A DNA stretch of 5,421 bases from an uncultured Campylobacter sp. (lineage in GTDB: Bacteria > Campylobacterota > Campylobacteria > Campylobacterales > Campylobacteraceae): contig NZ_CALHVM010000038.1 of assembly GCF_938039205.1 (NCBI RefSeq), forward strand, positions 1 through 5,421, given 5' to 3'. Shown piece by piece: positions 1 through 5,366 of the stretch. The notes under the pieces were generated by a model. That model saw only the letters and a list, made by a program, of their open reading frames with translations. It made no database searches and was not told where the DNA came from. The position numbers and the translations under genes were made by a program. Numbering within the stretch: the first letter of the stretch is position 1; the number at the start of each line of letters is the position of its first letter.

Positions 1-2
1 AA

Positions 3-66
3 GGAAGGCGACGCTCTACTTCGCTTCGCTCGTAGCTGCAAGCAGACCGTAAGTAGAACCCCTTCC
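3..66. repeat. Hairpin-forming intergenic repeat, copy 1
   Basis: A non-coding stretch that can fold on itself through three nested inverted repeats: GGAAGG at 3-8 with CCTTCC at 61-66, TCTACTT at 15-21 with AAGTAGA at 51-57, and GCTT at 23-26 with AAGC at 40-43. It shares an order of words with a second copy at 102-161: GCTCT at the start, a TTCG-rich part, CTGC-AAGCAG in the middle, CGTAA, then CCCCTTCC at the end. I see no open frame worth calling. It resembles a small palindromic intergenic element; whether it is transcribed or mobile is unknown. Confidence 0.5.
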
Positions 67-101
67 TCTCCCTAAAAAAGAGAAAGGCGGATATAAAAGG
101 A

Positions 102-161
102 GCTCTTTTGCTTCGGCTTTGCCTCGCAACTGCAAAGCAGAGCGTAATTCAAGCCCCTTCC
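102..161. repeat. Hairpin-forming intergenic repeat, copy 2
   Basis: Second, diverged copy of the element at 3-66. Its core is a perfect 7-bp inverted repeat, GCTTTGC at 116-122 with GCAAAGC at 132-138, around a 9-base loop, flanked by GCTCT at 102-106 and AGAGC at 139-143. An alternative fold pairs TTTGC at 107-111 with GCAAA at 132-136. The sequence differs from copy 1 but both keep the ability to fold and the same end word CCCCTTCC. Rest of the spacer to 379: six AAATTT words and the ALDH upstream region. Confidence 0.5.
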
Positions 162-293
162 CCCTTAACAAAGAAGTAAAATGTAAATTTGACAACTAAA
201 TTTTAGCATCTTAAAGATACGGGTCTCGGCGACTCAAATTTAAAATATTCCCCCAAATTTAACCTAGAATCCCGTCAAATTTCCGCTCAAATT

Positions 294-323
294 TTTGATA
301 ACGATTATTTTCTAATTATCAAA
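294..323. promoter_or_regulatory. Fur/PerR-like palindrome upstream of the aldehyde dehydrogenase
   Basis: TTTGATAA at 294-301 is a perfect inverted repeat of TTATCAAA at 316-323, with 14 bases between. The left part, 296-310, reads TGATAAC-G-ATTATTT, close to the 7-1-7 form TGATAAT-n-ATTATCA used by Fur-family regulators. It lies directly upstream of the possible -10 box at 329-334, where a bound repressor would block RNA polymerase. The region is AT-rich, so a chance match is possible. Control by Fur or PerR is inference. Confidence 0.35.
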
Positions 324-328
324 TTATT

Positions 329-334
329 TATATT
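329..334 (+). promoter_or_regulatory. Possible -10 box (TATATT) for the aldehyde dehydrogenase
   Basis: TATATT matches TATAAT at five of six bases and would start a transcript near 341, giving a leader of about 39 bases that contains the AAAGGAG ribosome binding site at 368-374. No good -35 hexamer is seen, which is usual for Campylobacter sigma-70 promoters. Other AT-rich hexamers nearby could serve. Confidence 0.3.
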
Positions 335-379
335 CGAGGAGTAATATTTCAGTTATTAAATAATCTTAAAGGAGAAAAA

Positions 380-1840
380 ATGGTTAAGTTACAAGAAAAA
401 TACGGCCTTTTTATAAACGGCGAATTTGTCCCCGCAAGCAGCGGCAAGATGCTAGATACCTTTGATCCCGCCACCGGCAAAAAGCTAGCCGCGATCGCGG
501 ACGCGAGCAAAGAGGACGTGGACGCCGCGGTCAAGGCTGCGCGAGAGGCGTTTAAGACGTTTCGCCACAGCACCGTAAGTGAGCGAAGCAAAATTTTGCT
601 CAAGATCGCCGATATAATCGACGCAAATAAGGACTTTTTGGCTACAGTCGAGACGATGGATAACGGCAAGCCTATCCGCGAGACGCTAAACGTGGACGTG
701 CCGTACGCGGCGGAGCATTTTAGGTATTTTGCAGGCGTGATCCAGGGCGAAGAGGGCAGCGCAAACGTACTCGAGGAAAAGCACCTCTCGCTAATCTTGC
801 GCGAGCCTATCGGCGTCGTAGCGCAGATCGTGCCGTGGAATTTCCCGTTTTTGATGGCGGCGTGGAAGCTAGCTCCGGTCATCGCCGCGGGCGACACGAG
901 CGTGCTAAAACCGTCGTCTGAGACCAGCCTGAGCGTGCTAGAGCTAATGCGTCTCATCAAAGACGTGCTACCAAAAGGCGTCGTAAACGTAATCACGGGC
1001 AAGGGCAGCGGCGCAGGCGAGTTTTTGCAAAAACACAGCGGCATCGACAAGATCGCGTTTACCGGCTCGACCGAGATCGGGCGCGAGATAGCTATCTCGG
1101 CGGCTGAAAAAATCATCCCCGCAACGCTCGAACTAGGCGGTAAATCAGCCAACATCATCTACGCCGACGCAGACTTTGATCTAGCTCTAGACGGCGTTCA
1201 GATGGGCATTTTGTTTAACCAAGGGCAAGTTTGCTGCGCTGGCAGCAGGATATTTGTCGAGGAGAAAATTTACGACAAATTTATCGCCGCTGCTGTGGAG
1301 AAATTTAAAAACCTAAAAGTCGGCGATCCTCTGGATCCAAAGACGCAGATGGGCTCTCAGATCAACGCCAAACAAGCCGCCAAGATCGTCGAGTACATCA
1401 ATATCGGCGTTAAAGAAGGCGCTAAAATCGCTGTAGGAGGCAAGCTCGCGGCTGCGGGCGACAGCTTCGTCGAGCCGACGCTGCTAGTGGACGTGAGCAA
1501 CGATATGCGCGTGGCCAGAGAGGAGATCTTCGGGCCTGTGGGCGTCGTGATCAAATTTAAAAACGAGGACGAGCTGATAAAGATGGTAAACGACAGCGAA
1601 TACGGCCTAGGCGGCGGCGTCTTCACGCAGGACATCACCCGCGCCCTCCGCACCGCTCGCGCGATGGAGACGGGCCGCGTGTGGATAAACTGCTATAACC
1701 AGATCCCCGCAGGCAGCCCGTTTGGCGGCTATAAGAGCTCCGGCATCGGCCGCGAAACGCACAAAATCATCCTCGAGCACTACACTCAGATGAAAAATAT
1801 CATGGTAAATTTGACGGGCAAGGTTAGTTCGTTTTATTAA
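380..1840 (+). CDS. NAD(P)-dependent aldehyde dehydrogenase (acetaldehyde dehydrogenase AcoD/ExaC/AldB-like)
   Basis: A full-length cytosolic member of the aldehyde dehydrogenase superfamily (486 aa; the family is usually 480-510), oxidising an aldehyde to its carboxylic acid with NAD+ or NADP+. All the key residues are visible. PWN at 152-154 carries the oxyanion-hole Asn154. Lys177 in LKPS binds the cofactor. FTGST at 227-231 is the Rossmann loop. Glu251 in ELGG is the general base. Cys285 in GQVCCAG is the nucleophile, aligned with Cys302 of human ALDH2. Glu382 in EEIFGP contacts the nicotinamide ribose. The C-terminal GIGRETHK run followed by HYTQMKN resembles acetaldehyde dehydrogenases of the AcoD/ExaC group, so acetaldehyde or another short aldehyde is a likely substrate, but substrate cannot be fixed from sequence. 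The ATG has AAAGGAG five bases upstream. It stands alone, with a terminator just after it, and is richer in G+C than the genes to its right. Confidence 0.93.
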   Translation: MVKLQEKYGLFINGEFVPASSGKMLDTFDPATGKKLAAIADASKEDVDAAVKAAREAFKTFRHSTVSERSKILLKIADIIDANKDFLATVETMDNGKPIRETLNVDVPYAAEHFRYFAGVIQGEEGSANVLEEKHLSLILREPIGVVAQIVPWNFPFLMAAWKLAPVIAAGDTSVLKPSSETSLSVLELMRLIKDVLPKGVVNVITGKGSGAGEFLQKHSGIDKIAFTGSTEIGREIAISAAEKIIPATLELGGKSANIIYADADFDLALDGVQMGILFNQGQVCCAGSRIFVEEKIYDKFIAAAVEKFKNLKVGDPLDPKTQMGSQINAKQAAKIVEYINIGVKEGAKIAVGGKLAAAGDSFVEPTLLVDVSNDMRVAREEIFGPVGVVIKFKNEDELIKMVNDSEYGLGGGVFTQDITRALRTARAMETGRVWINCYNQIPAGSPFGGYKSSGIGRETHKIILEHYTQMKNIMVNLTGKVSSFY

Positions 1841-1888
1841 AATTTGCTAGCACAAATTTGGGTCGGGCGATTTGCTCGGCCCTTTTTT
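1840..1888 (+). terminator. Intrinsic terminator after the aldehyde dehydrogenase, with a preceding AT hairpin
   Basis: The main hairpin has a 9-bp stem, GGGTCGGGC at 1860-1868 with GCTCGGCCC at 1874-1882 (two G-U pairs), a 5-base loop and then six T at 1883-1888: a standard rho-independent terminator. Immediately before it, AAATTTG at 1840-1846 pairs with CAAATTT at 1853-1859, a second hairpin that starts on the last base of the stop codon. Confidence 0.85.
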
Positions 1889-1970
1889 ATATTCGACAAA
1901 ATTCTTATAAATTCGCACAAATTTAAAACTGATTTTTATCTACTTTTGTTTTAAATTTAATATCAAGCCG

Positions 1971-1995
1971 GTGATTTTACATTAAACAAAATCAC
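1971..1995. repeat. 8-bp inverted repeat in the convergent spacer
   Basis: GTGATTTT at 1971-1978 is a perfect inverted repeat of AAAATCAC at 1988-1995 around a 9-base loop. It lies 33 bases past the stop of the DUF364 gene, where a terminator for that minus-strand gene would be expected, but no T-run follows the stem on either strand, so it is at best a weak terminator or a processing or binding site. The rest of 1889-2027 is AT-rich with several AAATTT words and no gene. Confidence 0.4.
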
Positions 1996-2027
1996 TCCCT
2001 GGACTGCAAATTTAGTCAAATTTGGTT

Positions 2028-2882
2028 TTATGCATTTTGATCGTTAAATTTAGAAGTCGAACTCTCGCGACTCATTACGAATTTCTCCGCAAATTTGCCG
2101 AAAAAATGATACCCCGAACCAGCCTGCGCGATCACATCCAAAAGCTCGTCCGCATGCGTAGTGTAGACGCCGCCCACACGACTCACGCCCCTATCAAAAA
2201 GCGCTTTAGGCGACATCGAAACCGTCGGTCCGACGACGATGACTTCGGCCCCGCTCTTTTTTAAGCTCAAGATCTCCTCCAGCATGTCGTTTAATAGCGT
2301 GACGCCGGTTATTATGAGATTATCGGCCGCTCTGACCGCGTCCGCGGCGCATTCTTGCGGGATAAAATACTTTAGCTCATCGCCTTTTAGAGCGCTCTTA
2401 TCAAGCTCCAAAATACGAAAATCCAGGCCGTTTTTTATCATAAATTTGATGTAAGGCACCAGTGCACCCACAATCACGCTAAACGAGCTGCCCTTGATAG
2501 CTAACTCGTCAAAAGGATCGGCCTTAAATTTGGTCGCATACGGACTACCAGAGCGCTCATAACACGTCTGCGAAAGCGCGTTTAGGGCGGCTACGGCGAT
2601 GGTTTTTTTGATAGGGCTATCGCTAGTTATGTCTTTTAAAAGAGTTTTTACGTTTTTACCGCAGATGTTACCGGATTTTGGCATTATCGCGGCTTGCGAC
2701 GGACAGCAAACGGCCTGCGGAAATGATTTTAGCGGAGTGTAGCTCACGCCGCAAACGCCGTTACTTAGCTTTACGCCCGTAAAAAACAGCCCGACCACAA
2801 CGCGCTGCACGTTTAAATTTTTTATTTCGTCGCCTAAATTTTCATAAATTTGGCTTAGGGTGTCGTTTAAAATTTGACCCAC
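2028..2882 (-). CDS. DUF364/DUF4213 family protein (putative heavy-metal chelation)
   Basis: A 284-aa soluble protein of the DUF364 family, whose N-terminal part is the DUF4213 domain. The first structure of the family showed an enolase-N-like domain joined to a Rossmann-like domain with a pocket between them, proposed to bind metal or a metal chelate; the reaction is not established. Visible landmarks are VVVGLFFTGVKLS at 28-40, SYTP at 47-50, a Cys-Cys pair at 59-60, TGVTLLN at 192-198 and GPTVSMSP at 218-225 followed by DRGVSRVGG, the usual signature of the C-terminal domain. No signal peptide or membrane segment is seen. I chose the GTG at 2882 because AAGGAG (2894-2889) lies six bases upstream; a TTG at 2906 in frame would add eight residues and bury that site. 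It converges with the aldehyde dehydrogenase and diverges from the integrase; no partner gene is next to it. The last 14 residues are a polar tail of low family resemblance. Confidence 0.82.
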   Translation of the reverse strand: MGQILNDTLSQIYENLGDEIKNLNVQRVVVGLFFTGVKLSNGVCGVSYTPLKSFPQAVCCPSQAAIMPKSGNICGKNVKTLLKDITSDSPIKKTIAVAALNALSQTCYERSGSPYATKFKADPFDELAIKGSSFSVIVGALVPYIKFMIKNGLDFRILELDKSALKGDELKYFIPQECAADAVRAADNLIITGVTLLNDMLEEILSLKKSGAEVIVVGPTVSMSPKALFDRGVSRVGGVYTTHADELLDVIAQAGSGYHFFGKFAEKFVMSRESSTSKFNDQNA

Positions 2883-2947
2883 GGCAATCTCCTTTCGGCT
2901 ATGCAAGTAGTTAAATTTTATGAAAATTTTACAGCAAAATATTTTAA

Positions 2948-2953
2948 ATTATA
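2948..2953 (-). promoter_or_regulatory. -10 box (TATAAT) for the DUF364 gene
   Basis: A perfect TATAAT on the minus strand, read 2953 to 2948, would start transcription near 2941 and leave a leader of about 59 bases to the GTG at 2882. A CTGACA hexamer upstream is only 8 bases away, too close to act as its -35 box. The spacer is AT-rich, so the match is suggestive only. Confidence 0.4.
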
Positions 2954-3075
2954 TTAATCTATGTCAGATTTTATCTAAAGTAGGTAGCATACTGTAAAAT
3001 TTATCCAAATTTAGTACTAAAAATTTAAAAGTAGATCAAATCAACATATGATAAAACAGATTGTATTGTGGAGAT

Positions 3076-3096
3076 GGGTTACCCAGCGGGTTACCC
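3076..3096. repeat. Twin GGGTTACCC odd palindromes before the integrase
   Basis: GGGTTACCC occurs at 3076-3084 and again at 3088-3096, separated by AGC, so centres are 12 bp apart. Each is a GGGT/ACCC inverted repeat around one base. They stand out as GC-rich in an AT-rich leader 34 bases upstream of the integrase start. Direct repeats of short palindromes next to an integrase gene fit arm-type integrase or excisionase sites, or an operator controlling the integrase. The choice between these is inference. Confidence 0.55.
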
Positions 3097-3129
3097 AAAG
3101 CGGTGCAAAGAATTTTAAAAAGGACTCAA

Positions 3130-4242
3130 ATGTCAATCAGTCTAAGCGAATACAAAAAGACGAAAGTTCCAAATATATACGTGAGTAAAAATCATACGAA
3201 TAAATTTTTATTCAGAAAAAGAAGTAGTGACGGAAAGCGAGCTACCAAAGTAATTGAAATAGCCGTAAGAGAAAAATGGACCGGGCGAGAATATTTACAA
3301 GAAGCTATGGCGGTTTTTGCCGAATGGGTAAAAAGCAAAGATATGGCGGTATCTGCCGTTTCTAGGATCCAGCCAAATATTAAAGTTAAGCAGCTTTGGG
3401 ATTTATATATGGAAACTAGAGCCAAAACCAAAGCTACGACAGGGCTAGCGGCGATGTTTAACAATCATATCAAAAACAACCCGCTAGGCTCGCTAGCAAT
3501 AGAAAAGGTAACGCTTGATCATATTCAAATTTTTTATAATTCTATGCGAAGCAAAGGGTTATCGCCAAAAACATACAATAAAACGATAAAGGAAATTTTG
3601 CGCCCTATGTTTAAGTATGCGCTTATTCATAGGGCTCTAGCTTTTGAACCGACGTTTGGTTTAAAGCTAGACAAGATTGAGAAAAAATCAAAAGTCATCA
3701 ACTGTTCGGATAAACTTAGAAATTTGTTTTCCGCCATTAATGAACTTTACGCCGACGACGTTTTTTACTGGACGCTTTTTGTCCTGATTTTTACGGGCAG
3801 GCGAAAGTCCAAAATTTTAAACCTAAAATGGAAAAACATAAATTTCAGCAACAACACTATGCTTTTAGAGAGGACAAAAAACTCTAACGACTATATCGTA
3901 GTCATCCCAAATTTTATAGCGTCCAAGCTACAAGAGATACCGAGAATAGCTGAGCTGGTATTTGCTAGCCCCGTAAGCGGCGAGACGATAGTTAATCTAG
4001 ACAGACGAGTTAAAAAAATCAGAGAACTTTCGGGTGTTGAGAATTTTCACCTACATATGGCGCGAGATATAGTAGTCGGTGCTCTTGCGGAAGCTAGCGC
4101 GGATATCCATACGATGTCGGGCACTTTACTACACGAAGAACTAGCGACCCTGCAACACTATCTAGGCGTCGATACTTACAAAGCGACCCAAAAAAGTTCG
4201 CAAGTGATAGAAAATTTAGTAGCCACTAAAAGATTAGGGTAG
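3130..4242 (+). CDS. Tyrosine recombinase / integrase of a genomic island or prophage
   Basis: A 370-aa phage-type integrase that would cut and rejoin DNA at the attachment sites of the element. Its basic N-terminal 60 residues look like an arm-DNA-binding domain. A core-binding helical domain covers roughly 85-185 and the catalytic domain about 195-370. The catalytic set is visible: Arg225 in TGRRKSK, a lysine in ERTKNSND, His309 and Arg312 in HMARD, His335 in LLH, and the nucleophile Tyr344 in LQHY, nine residues after His335 as is typical. Two departures are the Lys at 228 where most relatives have Glu, and LLH in place of LGH. The ATG at 3130 has AAGGA five bases upstream; an in-frame TTG at 3061 would add 23 residues read through the GGGTTACCC repeats and is unlikely. 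It is AT-richer than the aldehyde dehydrogenase, fitting horizontal transfer, and ends before a terminator shared with the antitoxin end. Confidence 0.92.
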   Translation: MSISLSEYKKTKVPNIYVSKNHTNKFLFRKRSSDGKRATKVIEIAVREKWTGREYLQEAMAVFAEWVKSKDMAVSAVSRIQPNIKVKQLWDLYMETRAKTKATTGLAAMFNNHIKNNPLGSLAIEKVTLDHIQIFYNSMRSKGLSPKTYNKTIKEILRPMFKYALIHRALAFEPTFGLKLDKIEKKSKVINCSDKLRNLFSAINELYADDVFYWTLFVLIFTGRRKSKILNLKWKNINFSNNTMLLERTKNSNDYIVVIPNFIASKLQEIPRIAELVFASPVSGETIVNLDRRVKKIRELSGVENFHLHMARDIVVGALAEASADIHTMSGTLLHEELATLQHYLGVDTYKATQKSSQVIENLVATKRLG

Positions 4243-4301
4243 AAATAGTCTTCAAGTTAAAGCCAGTATCGCCCACTTCTTGGTTTATAAGATGTGTTTG
4301 C

Positions 4302-4331
4302 GCGAGGCAAATTTTGACCTCGCCTTTTTTT
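4302..4331 (+). terminator. Intrinsic terminator after the integrase
   Basis: GCGAGG at 4302-4307 pairs with CCTCGC at 4318-4323 around a 10-base loop, followed after one C by seven T at 4325-4331. It lies 59 bases past the integrase stop and ends one base before the antitoxin stop codon coming the other way, so it also separates the two convergent units. The minus strand lacks a T-run after the stem, so it should work mainly for the integrase. Confidence 0.8.
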
Positions 4332-4332
4332 G

Positions 4333-4614
4333 TTAGTTTAGTGCGATATTTAGCCGCTTTAATCCCAATGCTTTTGCGTATTTGATTATCGTCTGAAATT
4401 TAAAATCTCCGCTTGCGCTTTCTAGTCTAGCTAGATTGGACTGTTTCATACCCATCCTCTCCGCTAGCTGCGACTGCGTCAGTCCGCTTTTTATTCTAGC
4501 TTTTATCAACTCGCTTTTTAGTTCGTATTCGGGCATCAGGGCTTCGTATTCGGCTCTAAATTCATCGTTTTTCATCATTTCATTAAATACGTCGTCAAAT
4601 TTTACTTCAGGCAT
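4333..4614 (-). CDS. higA: HigA-like antitoxin, XRE-family helix-turn-helix
   Basis: A 93-aa DNA-binding antitoxin. Residues 1-35 are acidic and probably form the arm that contacts the toxin; 36-90 are an XRE/Cro-type helix-turn-helix domain, with the recognition region at about 46-65 (TQSQLAERMGMKQSNLARLE). It would neutralise the toxin encoded just upstream and, with it, repress their shared promoter. The ATG at 4614 has AAGGAG seven bases upstream, and the site lies within the end of the toxin gene; the two frames overlap by eight bases (4607-4614), which suggests coupled translation. Toxin-first order is typical of higBA rather than relBE. The gene name is by family and order, not by tested function. 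Confidence 0.88.
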   Translation of the reverse strand: MPEVKFDDVFNEMMKNDEFRAEYEALMPEYELKSELIKARIKSGLTQSQLAERMGMKQSNLARLESASGDFKFQTIIKYAKALGLKRLNIALN

Positions 4615-4930
4615 TTTTTAACTCCTTCAATCTATTTCTGGCGATATCCAGTTCTTTCTGAGGTATTTTATCGCTTTTCTTTACAAACACGTGCAATATA
4701 TAAACGCGCCTACCAGCCATATAACAAAATATACCTCTGCCTATACCTTCTGCACCCTTAGCCCTTATCTCAAAAAGCCCGTCGCCTAAGCTTTTAGTTT
4801 GCGGCTCACCGACTTGGTTGCCGTAAAGACGCAAGAGCTTAAATATATGTGTCATGTTAGCGGAAATTTTAGGAGGTAGGGCTTTAAAATCTTCAGCTAC
4901 TCGATCGTCCAAAAATATAATTTCCCACAA
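4607..4930 (-). CDS. higB: HigB-like toxin, phage Gp49 / RelE superfamily
   Basis: A 107-aa protein of the Gp49-like (HigB) branch of the RelE/ParE superfamily, which usually acts as an mRNA endonuclease on the ribosome. The signature is LGDGLFEIRAKG at 48-59, a following Arg65, the strand RRVYILHVFVKKSDKIP at 74-90 and the closing helix QKELDIARNRLKEL. The start is TTG at 4930, with AAGGA (4941-4937) six bases upstream; the next in-frame Met, at residue 26, would remove the first strand and helix. A weak start codon would keep toxin output low relative to antitoxin. It is the first gene of a two-gene unit with the antitoxin. Placed beside an integrase, it probably helps keep the element in the population. 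Confidence 0.88.
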   Translation of the reverse strand: MWEIIFLDDRVAEDFKALPPKISANMTHIFKLLRLYGNQVGEPQTKSLGDGLFEIRAKGAEGIGRGIFCYMAGRRVYILHVFVKKSDKIPQKELDIARNRLKELKNA

Positions 4931-4935
4931 ACTTT

Positions 4936-4950
4936 ATCCTTCGGACGGAT
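4936..4950. promoter_or_regulatory. Probable antitoxin operator
   Basis: ATCCTTC-G-GACGGAT is an odd 15-bp palindrome in which six of seven pairs match (4940/4946 do not). It covers the toxin ribosome binding site, the likely transcription start and the last two bases of the -10 box, exactly where an XRE antitoxin such as the one encoded at 4333-4614 would bind to repress its own operon. Assignment of the binding protein is inference. Confidence 0.45.
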
Positions 4951-4957
4951 TATATCA
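4949..4957 (-). promoter_or_regulatory. Extended -10 promoter of the toxin-antitoxin operon
   Basis: TGATATAAT, read 4957 to 4949 on the minus strand, is a perfect TATAAT with the TGn extension. Transcription would start near 4942, leaving a leader of only about 12 bases before the TTG start and placing the ribosome site almost at the 5' end. No -35 box at 17 bp is seen, as often in Campylobacter. Confidence 0.6.
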
Positions 4958-5062
4958 TAAAAGATATTAAACTTTTTTGTAAATTTGTCTAAGCATCCGA
5001 CCGCCCCTCTGGCACCACAAAACAAAAACAGTAAATTATCTTTTGGTGAACCGACTTTTTGC

Positions 5063-5091
5063 TGGACTCAAGGCTTGTTACATGGTAGGAT
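5063..5091 (+). promoter_or_regulatory. Possible promoter of the AlpA-like gene
   Basis: TGGACT at 5063-5068 (four of six with TTGACA), a 17-bp spacer and TAGGAT at 5086-5091 (four of six with TATAAT) preceded by TGG, giving an extended -10 form. Transcription would start near 5098, about 23 bases before the ATG at 5121. Each box is only moderate; the spacing is what supports it. Confidence 0.35.
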
Positions 5092-5120
5092 GGATGCAAA
5101 ATTTTGTAAAAAGGGAAAAA

Positions 5121-5351
5121 ATGCAAATAAATCCTTGTCAAAAAAAGTTTATAACGCCCATGGAATTTGAAGCTCTCTTTAGTGTCGGTACTGATGCCCA
5201 ATCGATTTGGAGATCTAAAGGTATATTACCATACGTAAAGCTAGGCGGCAGAAAAGTTCTATACGATAGAGAAAAGATAGAAAAATGGATAGCCAAACAC
5301 GAAGTGGCTGGAGATCAAAATCTATGCGTTTTAGACGCTGAGCTTATATAG
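5121..5351 (+). CDS. AlpA/excisionase-like helix-turn-helix DNA-binding protein
   Basis: A 76-aa protein of the small MerR-like winged-helix group (HTH_17) that includes AlpA regulators and phage excisionases. Residues 11-60 follow the family pattern: ITPMEFEALF, a turn with the recognition helix DAQSIWRSKGI, the wing PYVKLGGRKVLYDR, and the closing helix EKIEKWIAKH. The last 16 residues are a short acidic tail. The ATG at 5121 has AAGGG (5111-5115) five bases upstream; the frame stays open back to 5043 but those codons show no domain and no better ribosome site. Near an integrase, the likely roles are recombination directionality factor or activator of element genes; the sequence does not decide. 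It is divergent from the toxin-antitoxin unit and is followed after 15 bases by another open frame, so it may head an operon. Confidence 0.82.
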   Translation: MQINPCQKKFITPMEFEALFSVGTDAQSIWRSKGILPYVKLGGRKVLYDREKIEKWIAKHEVAGDQNLCVLDAELI

Positions 5352-5366
5352 TCCGATCTGTAAAAT

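Noticed and set aside
3..161. CRISPR array
   Set aside because: There are only two diverged, unequal-length copies, and no identical repeats with regular spacers.
349..1158. A 269-codon open frame antisense to the aldehyde dehydrogenase
   Set aside because: It lies opposite a gene with complete catalytic motifs, shows no domain of its own, and arises from the G+C-rich codons of the true gene.
2022..2454. Two plus-strand frames opposite the DUF364 gene
   Set aside because: They overlap each other and a recognisable family protein, with low-complexity Arg- and Ser-rich translations and no ribosome binding site.
3074..3118. A 14-codon leader peptide through the GGGTTACCC repeats
   Set aside because: The only purine-rich run touches the ATG directly, too close for a ribosome site; the DNA repeat explains the repeated GYP.
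2883..3129. tRNA gene or attachment core at the island edge
   Set aside because: No cloverleaf arms or CCA end are visible, and no long direct repeat of this spacer occurs elsewhere in the window. The 9-base word CTGTAAAAT at 2992-3000 and 5358-5366 is too short and AT-rich to claim.
4989..5201. Minus-strand 70-codon frame opposite the AlpA-like gene, and a plus-strand 61-codon frame at 4985-5170
   Set aside because: Neither shows a domain or ribosome site, and both overlap the recognisable winged-helix gene.
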